DNA of 64,000 nt from Acidobacteriota bacterium (GCA_021779935.1 JAJXZT010000049.1:186001-250000), one strand, 5' to 3'; counted from the stretch's first letter, positions 44,985-54,804 are shown. Notes: generated by a model not told the origin, from the letters alone. Numbers and translations: made by a program.

Positions 44985-45740
44985 ATGAGAAACACCTGGC
45001 GAATTACGGCTCTTGCCCTGGTCATGGGCACATTTCTGATGGCGTATGCAAAGACACCGGCGGCGCCCGCGAAGCCGCCAGCAGCGCAGGCCGGCGGCGC
45101 CGCAAACCTGGAAACCGTCCTCAACCTGATGGACGAGACGGCCGCGAAGTTCAAGACCGTGGAAACCGATTTCTACTGGGACCAGTATTCCATGGTGGTC
45201 GATGACCACGACACCCAGTCCGGCACGATGTATTTCCGTCGCCAGGGCAAGGATGTCGAGATGGCTGCCGACATTCAGAAGCACAACGGTCAAGCTGATC
45301 TGAAATATGTACTCTTCGCCGGCGGCAAGGTGCAGGTCTACCAGCCGCGCATCGCACAGGTGACTGTCTACAGCGCGGGAAAGAACAAGGCGGAATTCGA
45401 AAGTTTCCTGGTGCTTGGCTTCGGCGGCAGCGGCCACGAACTCGAAAAATCGTTCGACCTCAAATACGGCGGGCGGGAAACCGTCGGTGGTGTTAACGCT
45501 TACAAACTTGAGCTGACGCCGAAGTCGCAGAAGATGCGCGCCATGTTCCAGCGCATCACTCTCTGGATCGATCCGCAGCGCGGCGTTTCCGTGCAGCAGC
45601 GCTTCGACGAAAAGGCCAACGGAAGCGGTGATTACCGGCTGGCAAAGTACACGAACATCAAGCTCAACCAGAAGATACCTGACTCCACCTTCAAGCTGAA
45701 AACGAGCGGCAAGGTTACCTACATCACGCCGCAAGGGTAA
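44985..45740 (+). CDS. LolA-like outer-membrane lipoprotein carrier
   Basis: The 251-residue protein has a signal peptide (RNTWRITALALVMGTFLMAY), a Pro/Ala-rich linker and a LolA/LolB-like half-barrel domain: LMDETAAKFKTVETDFYWDQ, SGTMYFRRQGKDVEMA, YKLELTPKSQKMRAMFQRIT and LWIDPQRGVSVQQRFDEKAN. LolA carries lipoproteins across the periplasm; related proteins of this family have looser roles. The ATG at 44985 matches the signal peptide; the frame opens at 44943. Confidence 0.85.
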   Translation: MRNTWRITALALVMGTFLMAYAKTPAAPAKPPAAQAGGAANLETVLNLMDETAAKFKTVETDFYWDQYSMVVDDHDTQSGTMYFRRQGKDVEMAADIQKHNGQADLKYVLFAGGKVQVYQPRIAQVTVYSAGKNKAEFESFLVLGFGGSGHELEKSFDLKYGGRETVGGVNAYKLELTPKSQKMRAMFQRITLWIDPQRGVSVQQRFDEKANGSGDYRLAKYTNIKLNQKIPDSTFKLKTSGKVTYITPQG

Positions 45741-45839
45741 AGTTTTACCAGGCAGATTCCACCGGGCCCACTCGACGATTCGGAGGCAACGCCGTCGCGC
45801 AACCGCGGCGTCTTACCTCCATCGGCGGTTCGAGGTCTC

Positions 45840-46058
45840 ATGGGGAAATTGGTCATCATTCCAGCACTTCCTGGCAGCGCCCGTCACCAGCGCAAGAGCG
45901 GACCCGATCCGCGTTACGTGGAAGGCCAACGCCTGTTGGTGGAAGCCATCAAGTACCTGGTGAAGACCGGGCGCGCAAGGAACCGCGACGCCGTGGAATT
46001 GCTCTCCGAACACGTGCGTACGCGCTTCCGTATGTCGGACTCGCCTCTCTCCACCTAG
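45840..46058 (+). CDS. Hypothetical short protein
   Basis: The 72-residue ORF has codon use like real genes here (G/C at most third positions). It encodes a basic, soluble protein with a helix (LLVEAIKYLVKTG) after a Pro/Gly-rich start. No ribosome site is clear and no family was recognised. It lies in the gap before a convergent gene. It may be real or chance. Confidence 0.45.
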   Translation: MGKLVIIPALPGSARHQRKSGPDPRYVEGQRLLVEAIKYLVKTGRARNRDAVELLSEHVRTRFRMSDSPLST

Positions 46059-46084
46059 CATTGGTCTTCGATTTTCGCCAGACT

Positions 46085-47488
46085 TCAGGCCGCAACCGGC
46101 GTCTTTCCTTGTCGCAACGAAATCACGAACACGGCCGCCAGCAGGATCACGAACGGAAAGCACTCCAGCGTATAACGGTCTTCCACTCCTCCGAGCATGC
46201 CGAGGAAGATGGTTCGGACGACCGGATAGATCAGCAGCAGCGAAACGTAGCGCGCCTTCTGCAACCGGAACGCTCCCGCGATGGCCGCCGCCACCAGCAC
46301 AAAATTGAGCAGCAGCAATGACAGTGCGAAGAACGAGTCGTGCGGATCGGTTTGGAATCGCCACCAGTGCGTGTCGAGCGGCAGCATTTCGGTGCGCGGC
46401 CGCAGCCAGATGTCGATCACGCGTCCCACCGGCAGCAGAATGTAATAGCGAACCGGGTGGCGGCGAATGCTGGCCTCCGCGAGTTGTCCGAACTGATCGC
46501 TGAGTTCTGGCGTCATCAGCAGATGTTTGTTGTATTCGTCAATCAGTGTCGCCACGCGTTGCCGGCCTTGCGGGCCGTCAAAGGCGCGTGCGGGAATATC
46601 GTCGATGCTGATGGGTTCGCCGGAGACGAGGAAGGTGACGTCCTCCGTCGATGAGTAATCGAGTATCCAGGTCTTTACCCAGCGGTTCCAACCCGTCGGG
46701 ACGTATTCTCCCGGATCGGTTGCGCCGGTGGTCACCAGCGGCTGAAAAACGTGGAACTGCCGCCAGTTGCGGATTGCCCACGGAACACACGGAGATAGTG
46801 CCACCGCTGTCATCACCAGGCCGCTCGCGACGTAATGCCGCCAATACGAACGGTTGCGCCAGAGTTGCCACAAGATCGCCAGTCCAATCGAACCCAGCAG
46901 CAGGCCGCCATCCGGACGCAACTGTATCGCCGCGGCCACCGCGACTCCGCACGCCGCCCAGTAACCGTAACTTCGCCGGTCAAACGCCACAATCGCGACA
47001 TCGGTTGCCAGCGCAATGAAGAAAATTTCCAGGCACTCCGTCAGCGGAGTGCCAACGTAATTTGCCGTGAATGGACAGAGCGCCGCGATGAGGAATGCGG
47101 CCATCGCCACGCGCTCGCCTCGCGCTGAAGCGGTCGCATCCTTGCCGGAGAAGATGCGCAGGGCGATGTCTGCCAGCAGGTAGCACGTCGCGATATCGAA
47201 GACCGCCTGCACCAGCATGACGGCGAGGAAGTTGCCCTGGCCGAAGAGGCGAAACAGCGCCGCAAGAAACAACGGATAGCCCGGAAGTCTTATCAACGTC
47301 GTGTGAATTCCGGTGGCCGTTGAGGTCCCGTAGATGCCGTGGTTGAGCAGGTTGCTGGCGATGTCTGCATAGACCAGCGTGTCCCCGGCCACCACCGGGA
47401 TCTTCAGTATGAAATACAGGCGGAATGCGATTCCAGCTAAAGTGCCAAAAAGGAAAAACCGTGGATGTTTTCCGATGAGTTGCCGCAC
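46085..47488 (-). CDS. Multi-span membrane glycosyltransferase (GT39-like/PMT-like)
   Basis: The 467-residue protein has about ten membrane segments. It shows a loop after the first segment with DTLVYADIASNLLNHGIYG, the position where GT39/GT83 proteins carry the acidic catalytic loop. A C-terminal region reads GGVEDRYTLECFPFVILLAA. Such enzymes transfer sugars from lipid carriers on the periplasmic face. No ATG is available near the conserved start; GTG at 47488 (RQLIGKHPRFFLFGTLAGI) is proposed. The reading frame runs on far upstream as an antisense shadow, which is not coding. It is divergent from the GH18-NodB-GT2 gene (105 bp apart), so the two may serve one polysaccharide pathway. Confidence 0.8.
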   Translation of the reverse strand: MRQLIGKHPRFFLFGTLAGIAFRLYFILKIPVVAGDTLVYADIASNLLNHGIYGTSTATGIHTTLIRLPGYPLFLAALFRLFGQGNFLAVMLVQAVFDIATCYLLADIALRIFSGKDATASARGERVAMAAFLIAALCPFTANYVGTPLTECLEIFFIALATDVAIVAFDRRSYGYWAACGVAVAAAIQLRPDGGLLLGSIGLAILWQLWRNRSYWRHYVASGLVMTAVALSPCVPWAIRNWRQFHVFQPLVTTGATDPGEYVPTGWNRWVKTWILDYSSTEDVTFLVSGEPISIDDIPARAFDGPQGRQRVATLIDEYNKHLLMTPELSDQFGQLAEASIRRHPVRYYILLPVGRVIDIWLRPRTEMLPLDTHWWRFQTDPHDSFFALSLLLLNFVLVAAAIAGAFRLQKARYVSLLLIYPVVRTIFLGMLGGVEDRYTLECFPFVILLAAVFVISLRQGKTPVAA

Positions 47489-47593
47489 GAGGCGAATATA
47501 AATGTTTTTGCCCCGATAGGGGCAGAGATTGTCACGTCTCGGGGTTTGACTCGCCCATGGCGGCTCCGTAACATTAGATGTACAGCAATTCTC

Positions 47594-50500
47594 ATGCCCA
47601 CGCCTATCTTCTTCGATCCTCTTCGTAAACGTTGGCGCCGCGTCCGTCGGACCATCGACATACTTGGCCTGACGTTCACCGTGCTGATTGCATTTTTCGT
47701 GGTGACCGTGGTCCGCAGCACGCACATTCCCACGGTGTTGCTTGCCAATCAGAAGAGGAATTACCGGGCCCTTAAGGAGAGCGAGCGCCAGAAAGCTGCC
47801 GACCGGCGCAGGGCGCACCGTCCCAACCGGCACCGCAAAACCAAGCTGCCTGCGTCGCGCGTCGTGCTGAACTCCGGCGAAGGTATTCGCGGCGCGTTTT
47901 ATGTCACGTGGGATGCCGCGAGTTTCTCTTCGTTGCGCGAAAACGTTTCGCAGATCGATCTGCTCTACCCCGAGTGGCTCCATGTACTGACGCCCGATGG
48001 GCGCCTGCAGGCGGTCACCGAGTTGAACACGCTTTACGACGTGGTAAAGGACGGAAAGCCTCGCCCCGTGGACGAGAAGCTGATGCCGTTCCTGAAGAGC
48101 GTGAACGCTCAGACCGAAGTTCTGCCGCTGGTCAACAATTACGATCCCGTGCAGAACGATTGGGTCGACATCAGCGCATTTTTCGCCAATCCGGCTGCAC
48201 GCTTGCGCTTCCGCATGGAGATCATGGCCTTCCTGGCGACGGATAAGTACACCGGCCTGACGCTTGATCTCGAAGGCTTTCCAGTTGCCGCGCAACCCGG
48301 CTACAAGACCCTGATTTCCGAACTTGCCGGCGATCTGCATTCGCGCGGGCTGAAGCTGTACGTCAGCGTGCCCGTCTCGGACGAAGACTTCGATTATCCC
48401 TACATGGCGAAGTACGCCGACGGCATCATCCTGATGGACTACGACCAGCACTACCCGGGTGGAACTCCAGGCGCCATCGCCGGAGAGGATTGGTTTGAGG
48501 CGAACCTCGACCGGGCATTGAAAGTCATTCCTCGCCAGAAGATCATCTGCGCCATCGGCAATTACGGATACGACTGGTCGACTCCCAAGGGCAAGAAGCT
48601 GGGCTCTGGAAATGTGCACAACGTTTCCGTGCAGGAAGCCTGGCTTGAAGCGCACGATTCCGAAGCCGACATCGATTTCGACAGTGACTCGCTCAATCCG
48701 CACTTCACCTATCTCGACGAGAACAATACCCGCCATGACGTCTGGTATCTCGACGGAGTTACGGCGCTCAACGAGATGCGCGCGGCAAAAGCGCGCGGCA
48801 TCAGTACGTTTGCCCTGTGGCGGCTTGGCTCGGAAGATCGTACGTTGTGGAAGATATGGGACCAGCCGATGGACGCCACCGCTCCCGACCGGCTGAAGCT
48901 CGTACCCCCTGGCCAGGACGTCGACATGGAGGGCCAGGGCGAAATCATCCATGTGCAGGATCAGCCGCAGAACGGCACCCGTTCCGTCACCGTGGATCCC
49001 TCCAGCGACCTGATCACCGATGAGGAATTCGACAGCCTGCCGACTCCCTATGTGCTGGCGCAATACGGCGCAAAAGACAAGGAAGTCGCCATCACCTTCG
49101 ACGACGGGCCCGACCCTACGTGGACGCCGAAGATGCTTGACGTGCTCAATCGGGAGCACGCACATGCCACGTTCTTCATCATCGGACTCGAAGCCGAGAA
49201 GTATCCCGAGCTGTTGAAGCGCATTTACCGCGACGGCAACGAGATTGGCAACCACACCTTTACACATCCGGACATCAGCAGCATCTCCACCCGCTACATG
49301 AAGGTGGAAATGAACCTGACGGAGCGCCTCTTTGCCGGAAAGCTGGGCGTGAAGCCGGTCCTCTTCCGTCCGCCGTACTCCATCGATCAGGAACCCGACA
49401 CCGCCGACGAAGTCCGTCCGCTTGAATTCACGCAGGACATGGGCTACATCACCGTCGGCGACAAGATCGATCCCAACGACTGGCGCGACAATCCGAGGCC
49501 TACGCCACAGCAGATCATTCAGTCGGTGATCGATCAGCTTCCGAACGGCAACATCATCCTGTTGCATGATGGAGGCGGCGACCGCAGCCACACCGTTGAA
49601 GCGCTGCCGGGAATCATCGAGGCTGTGCGCGCGCGCGGCTACAAGATCGTCCTTGTCTCCGACCTACTGGGCAAAAAGTATTCCGACGTCATGCCGCCGG
49701 TTCCGCGGAACGAGCGCTTCTGGGCGCAGGTCGATGCCGCCGGATTCTGGGTCTTCGGCATGATCAACACTTTCATCGTCCTCGTCTTCTTCCTCGGAGA
49801 CGTGCTGATGAGCGGGCGTCTGCTCGGGGTGGGAACCGCCGCGTGCTTCGATCGTTTCCGCCGGCGCAAGTCCAAGGACCCGGACGACGTTCCGGATTAC
49901 CGTCCGCCGGTTGTCGTTCTGGTGCCAGCCTTTAACGAGGAATCCGTGATCGAGCGCACGGTACGTGCCGTGCTCGATTCCACCTATCCGAACCTGCGCG
50001 TCATTGTGATTGACGACGGTTCCACGGACGCGACGTATGACGTGGCGTGCAGTGCCTTCGAGCGCGAGATCGCTTCGCACAAGCTCGTTGTTCTGCACCA
50101 GGAAAACGGCGGCAAGGCCCGGGCGCTGAACTTTGGTCTGCGCCACGTGACGGAGGATATCTTTGTCGGCATCGATGCCGATACCGTGATCGCCCCCGAC
50201 GCCATCTCGTACCTTGTGCCGCACTTCCTCGACGAAAAGCTGGGCGCGCTTGCCGGCAACGCCAAGGTCGGCAACCGCATGAATCTCTGGACGCGCTGGC
50301 AGGCGCTGGAATACATCACCAGCCAGAACTTCGAACGCCGCGCGTTGAATGTCTTTTCCGCCGTCAGCGTCGTTCCCGGAGCCATTGGAGCGTGGCGCAC
50401 CAGTGCCGTTCGCGAAGCCGGCGGTTATCACACCGACACCGTCGCCGAAGATGCCGACCTTACGATGGCGCTCCTGCAGCACGGTTACAAGGTGGAATAC

Positions 50501-51055
50501 GAGGATCGCGCGCTCGCTTACACCGAGGCGCCAACCACGGCCAACGGCCTTATGCGTCAGCGTTTCCGCTGGTCGTTCGGCATCATGCAGTCCACCTGGA
50601 AACACCGGTCCGCCTTCAAGCAGTGGAATGCGCTCGGGTTGGTGGCGTTGCCGAACATCGTCATCTTCCAGATCCTGTTGCCCATCGTCTCGCCGTTCAT
50701 CGACATCATGTTCCTCTACGGGACGTTGAAGTACCTGCTCTGGGACAAGTATTTCCACCCAGCCACGGCTGACCCGGCGAGTTTCCAGCAACTGCTGCTC
50801 TTCTTCGTCCTCTTCCTGGTCATCGACTTCATCACCTCGGTCATTGCCTTCGCCCTCGAGCGCAGGCAGGCCCGCAAGGCCAGTGATTGGTGGTTACTGG
50901 GACACGTCTGGCTACAGCGCTTCGCCTACCGCCAGTTATTCTCCATCGTGCTTATCAAGACCTGTAAGCGCGCCATCGATGGCAGCCCGTTCTCGTGGGA
51001 CAAACTGGAGCGTACGGCAACCGTCAAGACGCCTGTTGTTGCCGGAAAGGTATAG
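47594..51055 (+). CDS. GH18-NodB-GT2 fusion (polysaccharide synthase/deacetylase)
   Basis: The 1153-residue membrane protein joins three enzymes. An N-terminal membrane segment (about 20-42) is followed by a GH18-type chitinase-like domain (about 95-440, with catalytic GLTLDLEGF and later MDYDQHYPGGTPG). A NodB polysaccharide deacetylase follows (about 497-690; VAITFDDGPDPTW, NHTFTHPDIS, RPPYS). After another membrane segment (about 720-745) comes a processive GT2 synthase (about 769-1010; VPAFNEESVIERTVRAVLDS, IDDGSTDATY, QRFRW) and more membrane helices. The set matches the making, deacetylating and trimming of a poly-N-acetylglucosamine- or chitin-like polymer. The ATG at 47594 is proposed. 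Confidence 0.93.
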   Translation: MPTPIFFDPLRKRWRRVRRTIDILGLTFTVLIAFFVVTVVRSTHIPTVLLANQKRNYRALKESERQKAADRRRAHRPNRHRKTKLPASRVVLNSGEGIRGAFYVTWDAASFSSLRENVSQIDLLYPEWLHVLTPDGRLQAVTELNTLYDVVKDGKPRPVDEKLMPFLKSVNAQTEVLPLVNNYDPVQNDWVDISAFFANPAARLRFRMEIMAFLATDKYTGLTLDLEGFPVAAQPGYKTLISELAGDLHSRGLKLYVSVPVSDEDFDYPYMAKYADGIILMDYDQHYPGGTPGAIAGEDWFEANLDRALKVIPRQKIICAIGNYGYDWSTPKGKKLGSGNVHNVSVQEAWLEAHDSEADIDFDSDSLNPHFTYLDENNTRHDVWYLDGVTALNEMRAAKARGISTFALWRLGSEDRTLWKIWDQPMDATAPDRLKLVPPGQDVDMEGQGEIIHVQDQPQNGTRSVTVDPSSDLITDEEFDSLPTPYVLAQYGAKDKEVAITFDDGPDPTWTPKMLDVLNREHAHATFFIIGLEAEKYPELLKRIYRDGNEIGNHTFTHPDISSISTRYMKVEMNLTERLFAGKLGVKPVLFRPPYSIDQEPDTADEVRPLEFTQDMGYITVGDKIDPNDWRDNPRPTPQQIIQSVIDQLPNGNIILLHDGGGDRSHTVEALPGIIEAVRARGYKIVLVSDLLGKKYSDVMPPVPRNERFWAQVDAAGFWVFGMINTFIVLVFFLGDVLMSGRLLGVGTAACFDRFRRRKSKDPDDVPDYRPPVVVLVPAFNEESVIERTVRAVLDSTYPNLRVIVIDDGSTDATYDVACSAFEREIASHKLVVLHQENGGKARALNFGLRHVTEDIFVGIDADTVIAPDAISYLVPHFLDEKLGALAGNAKVGNRMNLWTRWQALEYITSQNFERRALNVFSAVSVVPGAIGAWRTSAVREAGGYHTDTVAEDADLTMALLQHGYKVEYEDRALAYTEAPTTANGLMRQRFRWSFGIMQSTWKHRSAFKQWNALGLVALPNIVIFQILLPIVSPFIDIMFLYGTLKYLLWDKYFHPATADPASFQQLLLFFVLFLVIDFITSVIAFALERRQARKASDWWLLGHVWLQRFAYRQLFSIVLIKTCKRAIDGSPFSWDKLERTATVKTPVVAGKV

Positions 51056-51103
51056 CTGGACTGGTTCTTCTCCCACGGTTCGAACATCTAAGTCATAGTC
51101 AGG

Positions 51104-51135
51104 AGCACGGCCCGGGCCGTGCTTCTACTTTTTAA
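51104..51135 (+). terminator. Terminator with perfect 20-bp palindrome
   Basis: AGCACGGCCCGGGCCGTGCT at 51104-51123 is a perfect palindrome and is followed by TCTACTTTTT. It closes the fusion gene. Confidence 0.75.
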
Positions 51136-51287
51136 GCCGCTTACGGCCTTCTTCGGCCGGGGTGTAAAATGAAACGTTCAGGCAGCCCGGATAAGGCGCC
51201 TGTACACTGCAAGTTTGTCTCGGAATCGCCGGCGCGTTTCTCGCGCTGCTGACGGCGGTCTGCAGATCTCAGGGAGAGGACGCAATC

Positions 51288-52886
51288 ATGGCCACCACAG
51301 AAGCACCCGTTCGTGCGCAAGGATACATAGAGGTCACGCCGTTCAAGAATGAACCGTGGGCGGATTTTTCCAAGCCCGAAATCGCCCGCAAAATGCGTGA
51401 GGCGCTGGAGAAGGTTCACGGACAACTGGGCCGTGAATACGACCTCGTCATCGGCGGACGCCGCATCAAGAAGAACGACAAAACCACTTCCATCAATCCC
51501 TCCAAGCCATCGGAAGTCATCGGAATCTTCCAGAAGGCCGGCGCCGAAGATGTTCCCGCCGTTATGGACGCCGCGCTGACCGCCTTTGAGAGCTGGAGCC
51601 GCACCCCGGTCGAAGAGCGCGCCCAATTGCTGCTCCGGCTTGGCCGCATCATGCGCGAGCGCAAGTTCGAACTCGATGCGTGGATGGTGTACGAAGTCGG
51701 CAAGAACTGGCTGGAAGCCGACGCCGACACATCCGAGGCAATTGACTTTGCCGAGTTCTACGCCCGCGAGGCGCTGCGTCTTGCCAAGGCCGAGCCGCCC
51801 GTGCAACTGCCCGGCGAGAAGGACACGCTGCGTTACATCCCGCTCGGCGTCGGCGCGGTCATTCCGCCGTGGAACTTCCCGCTGGCCATTATGGCCGGCA
51901 TGACCATGGCTTCCATCGTCTGCGGCAACACTGTCATCCTCAAGCCCTCGCATGACTCGCCGGCGATTGCCGCCAAGTTCTTCGAGTTGCTGGAAGAGTG
52001 CGGCATGCCGGAAGGCGTCGTGAACTTCTGCACTGGCGGCGGCAGCACATTCGGCAACGCCGTCGTCGCGCATCCCAAGACTCGTTTCGTCTCTTTCACG
52101 GGATCGAAGGAAGTCGGTCTCCACATCAACAAGCTGGCCGCGGAAACGCAGCCCGGTCAGATTTGGATCAAGCGCACCGTCCTCGAGATGGGCGGCAAGG
52201 ACGCCATTCTCGTCGACGCCGATGCCGATCTCGATGCCGCCGTGGAAGGCGTGGCCGCTTCGGCCTTCGGCTTCCAGGGACAGAAGTGTTCGGCCTGCTC
52301 GCGCGCCATCGTCGACGAGCGCATCTACGACAAGTTCCTGGAGCGTCTCAAGGCTCGCGTCGAGAAGATCACGGTTGGCCCTGCCGACCAGAATCCCAAC
52401 ATGGCTGCCGTCATCAATGAAGGCTCCATGAACACCACCCTTGGCTACATCAAGAAGGGAGTGGAGCAGGGCGGACGCCTGATCACCGGCGGAGAGCGCG
52501 ATACCGCAGCCGGCGACGGCTACTTCATCAAGCCGACCATCATCGCCGACGTCAAGCCCGGTGACATCATCGAGCAGGAGGAGATTTTTGCTCCCGTACT
52601 TGCCGTCATCAAGTGCAAGAATTTCGACGACGGCCTGCGCATTGTCAACGACACCGAGTTTGGCCTGACCGGCGCTGTCTACACCACATCGGAAGAGAAG
52701 ATTGCCCGGGCGATGCAGGAGTTCCACGTCGGCAACCTCTACATCAACCGCAAGTGCACCGGCGCAATGGTTGGCGCGCACCCCTTCGGCGGATTCAATA
52801 TGTCCGGCACGGATTCCAAGGCGGGCGGCCCGGATTACATGTACCTGTTCACGCAGGCCAAATCCATCGCGCGCAAGATCGGCTAA
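51288..52886 (+). CDS. L-glutamate gamma-semialdehyde (1-pyrroline-5-carboxylate) dehydrogenase
   Basis: This NAD-dependent aldehyde dehydrogenase finishes proline breakdown, making glutamate. The 532-residue protein has the P5CDH-type N-terminus ([20 protein letters not shown]), the fold's [12 protein letters not shown] and [14 protein letters not shown], the catalytic Glu in VLEMGGKD, and the catalytic Cys in [13 protein letters not shown]. The last 100 residues have [20 protein letters not shown] and [20 protein letters not shown]. It is complete. A proline dehydrogenase gene is not adjacent. GGGAGAGG lies upstream of the ATG. Confidence 0.93.
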   Translation: MATTEAPVRAQGYIEVTPFKNEPWADFSKPEIARKMREALEKVHGQLGREYDLVIGGRRIKKNDKTTSINPSKPSEVIGIFQKAGAEDVPAVMDAALTAFESWSRTPVEERAQLLLRLGRIMRERKFELDAWMVYEVGKNWLEADADTSEAIDFAEFYAREALRLAKAEPPVQLPGEKDTLRYIPLGVGAVIPPWNFPLAIMAGMTMASIVCGNTVILKPSHDSPAIAAKFFELLEECGMPEGVVNFCTGGGSTFGNAVVAHPKTRFVSFTGSKEVGLHINKLAAETQPGQIWIKRTVLEMGGKDAILVDADADLDAAVEGVAASAFGFQGQKCSACSRAIVDERIYDKFLERLKARVEKITVGPADQNPNMAAVINEGSMNTTLGYIKKGVEQGGRLITGGERDTAAGDGYFIKPTIIADVKPGDIIEQEEIFAPVLAVIKCKNFDDGLRIVNDTEFGLTGAVYTTSEEKIARAMQEFHVGNLYINRKCTGAMVGAHPFGGFNMSGTDSKAGGPDYMYLFTQAKSIARKIG

Positions 52887-52907
52887 CCCCTGTCGTTCGA
52901 AGTCGCA

Positions 52908-52940
52908 AGTCCCGTCCGCCAGGGCGGGACTTCTTTATTG
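52908..52940 (+). terminator. Rho-independent terminator after the P5C dehydrogenase gene
   Basis: The stem AAGTCCCG/CGGGACTT with an inner CC/GG pair and a short loop is followed by CTTTATT. It lies 21 nt after the stop. Confidence 0.75.
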
Positions 52941-53137
52941 TGGCCCCGAAATGGGTTGAGTCGCCGCGAGTCCTTCTTTGGCAGGCAGCCCGTTTCGTGC
53001 CTGCGGCATCTTTCGAAAGGTCATGGCTGATTGCCGGTCGTTTGACAATTGCCAACAGGATGCGAGAATGATGGCGATTCCTGGCTTTTCGCGAAGGTGC
53101 CCTTTGTCCGTAGCCCAACATTCCGGGAACGCTCTGC

Positions 53138-53512
53138 ATGGCTAAGATCCTCTGCATCGACGACGAATCTTCGATCGTGACGTTGAAATGCGCGATTCTT
53201 CAAGCGGCTGGTCACCAGGTGACGTCGGCCAGTTCCGCGCGCGACGCAATCGAGAAGCTCAAGCACAACGACTACGATGCCGTAGTCACCGACTGGCGTC
53301 TTGGCGATGGTGACGGCAGGTCCATCGTGCAGGCTGCCAAGTCGCGCTCCACCATGCCCGTTGTGGTTGTCTCTAGATATGTCTCGGAGGCCTTCCAGGC
53401 GGCCGAACCTCTCGCCGATCTCTACCTCGAAAAACCTGTCGATCCCAGGGAACTTGTCACCATCGTCAACGAACTGCTGAAATCCACTGGAAAAACTGAC
53501 GGCGCCGGGTAA
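53138..53512 (+). CDS. Stand-alone response-regulator receiver
   Basis: The 124-residue receiver domain has ILCIDDESSIVTLKCAILQA (acidic pair), the phospho-acceptor Asp in AVVTDWRLGDGDG (about residue 50), a Ser in VVVVSRYVSEAF and the conserved Lys in LYLEKPVD. There is no output domain, so it works by protein-protein contact or as a phosphate sink. It is convergent with the LuxR-type regulator that follows (66 bp apart). Confidence 0.9.
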   Translation: MAKILCIDDESSIVTLKCAILQAAGHQVTSASSARDAIEKLKHNDYDAVVTDWRLGDGDGRSIVQAAKSRSTMPVVVVSRYVSEAFQAAEPLADLYLEKPVDPRELVTIVNELLKSTGKTDGAG

Positions 53513-53578
53513 CCCGCATACTCAGCGCAAAAAGAAGCGCAGCCCCGAAGGACCACGCCAGTACCCAGGAGGGTTTAC

Positions 53579-54256
53579 TTATTGGGCCGCCGAAGCGGTT
53601 CCCGTGGGAGTTGGGCCGCTGGTCGTTGCTGCCGCAGCCTCTGCCAGAATGCGGTGGTGAATCGTAAACAGCGCCAGTTCCAGCCGGTCGGAGACTCCGA
53701 TCTTGTCGTATACGTTGCGCAGGTAGTTCTTCACCACCTGTTCGGTTGTGCCAAGCTGGACGGCGATTTCCTTGTTCTTGAATCCTTGCACAATCAGCGC
53801 GACAATCCGCAGCTCTTTCGGCGTAAGCCGGTCGCGGACGCGTGCTCCCACAAAATCGTCGTGCTCGGGATTGTTCGCCGGGCCCTTCGATTCGTGGACA
53901 AATTTCTCTCCGTCTATCATCCGGCGTACACACTTCAGCAGATCGTCGCCGGTAATTGAGCGGAAGACCACGGCCTGCACTCCTACGTTCAGATAGCGCT
54001 CCGGTTTTTCGCCATTCTCCGCAATTACCAGCATCCGGGTCTGCGCTTTCGCCGCCGCCTGCACCACTGCGTCAAGGTTGGGAAGGAAACTGCTGGCAAA
54101 GACCAGCACTGCGGCGCGCAGCTTCTCCACCGCAACCATCATCTGTTCCACCGACTGCGCCTGGGCGACAATGCGTATGTCGTCTTCCACGGCCAGCACT
54201 TTTGCGATGCCTGCCCGGAAAATCGCCTGGTTGTCGGCAAGAATGATTTTCAGCAT
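53579..54256 (-). CDS. LuxR-type regulator with degenerate receiver
   Basis: The 225-residue NarL-like protein has a receiver-fold domain (LKIILADNQAIFRAGIAKVL) and a C-terminal helix-turn-helix LuxR domain (LTPKELRIVALIVQGFKNKE, TEQVVKNYLRNVYDKIGVSD). At the place of the phospho-acceptor Asp the sequence reads AAVLVFASSFLPN, so the acceptor appears lost; the usual Lys is also absent (VFRSITGDDLL). It probably works without phosphorylation. The Ala/Thr/Pro-rich tail is unusual. It follows the PilZ gene after 5 nt, so both share a transcript. Confidence 0.9.
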   Translation of the reverse strand: MLKIILADNQAIFRAGIAKVLAVEDDIRIVAQAQSVEQMMVAVEKLRAAVLVFASSFLPNLDAVVQAAAKAQTRMLVIAENGEKPERYLNVGVQAVVFRSITGDDLLKCVRRMIDGEKFVHESKGPANNPEHDDFVGARVRDRLTPKELRIVALIVQGFKNKEIAVQLGTTEQVVKNYLRNVYDKIGVSDRLELALFTIHHRILAEAAAATTSGPTPTGTASAAQ

Positions 54257-54261
54257 CGTCT

Positions 54262-54609
54262 TTAAGCCTCCGGTGATCCTGGACGCACGAACTCGTAGGA
54301 ATCAATCACGCAGGCAATCCCAGTCTTTTCTTGCTCACGTTCCTCGTTCCGGATAACACGTCCTACGCAACGCACGCGCGCATCTTCCGGAGCCCCAATA
54401 ACGTCGCGCGGAATCGTGATTTCAAACTCCACCATCGAACCCACTTCAAATCCGCGGTCGACCACAAAATAGGCACCTGACACGCTCACGTTGTCAGTCG
54501 TTCCCAGTTGGTCGCCACCTGCCACACTGACAGGTAACTGCACCGGGAAGCGTTTGCCAGTTCGAACGTCCGACACGCTCACTCCTTGTGTTGTGAAGAA
54601 GTGTATCAA
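54262..54609 (-). CDS. PilZ-domain protein (c-di-GMP receptor)
   Basis: The 115-residue PilZ protein keeps both cyclic-di-GMP-binding motifs: R-x3-R (VRTGKRFPVQ) and N-x-S-x2-G (DNVSVSGAYFVV). The rest has EVGSMVEFEITIP and CVGRVIRNEEREQEKTGIA typical of the beta-barrel. The start is uncertain; several in-frame codons precede the Arg motif. It shares a transcript with the LuxR-type regulator, pointing to c-di-GMP control of that regulator or of surface polysaccharide. Confidence 0.9.
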   Translation of the reverse strand: MIHFFTTQGVSVSDVRTGKRFPVQLPVSVAGGDQLGTTDNVSVSGAYFVVDRGFEVGSMVEFEITIPRDVIGAPEDARVRCVGRVIRNEEREQEKTGIACVIDSYEFVRPGSPEA

Positions 54610-54740
54610 CTTGGAACAAATTGTAACCGGAATAACAACTTAGCGCTCCGGATTATGCCACGGTTCCCGTGGACGGCAAAGCCTAGTGTACTTAATTAGG
54701 TAACGTCTGTTGAATTACCATTTGGCTATTGAACACTCAA

Positions 54741-54775
54741 GAAAAAAAGAGGCCAGCCCTGCCAGGGCCAGCCTC
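54741..54775 (-). terminator. Terminator after the DUF2207 gene
   Basis: Read on the minus strand, a stem GAGGC..GGCCCTG / CAGGGC..GCCTC with a two-base internal mismatch is followed by a run of seven T. It ends the lemA-DUF2207 operon. Confidence 0.8.
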
Positions 54776-54804
54776 ATGCAATTTGTTTTTCTCCTTGTGC
54801 AACT

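Noticed and set aside
46085-49591. A 1168-codon minus-strand open frame
   Set aside because: Only the part up to 47488 has membrane-protein features. Upstream of that it is the antisense shadow of the GH18-NodB-GT2 gene, with Arg/Ala/Gly/Asp-rich nonsense sequence.
51104-51123. Perfect 20-bp palindrome as a regulator operator
   Set aside because: It directly follows a gene and is followed by a T-rich run, so a terminator is the simpler reading.
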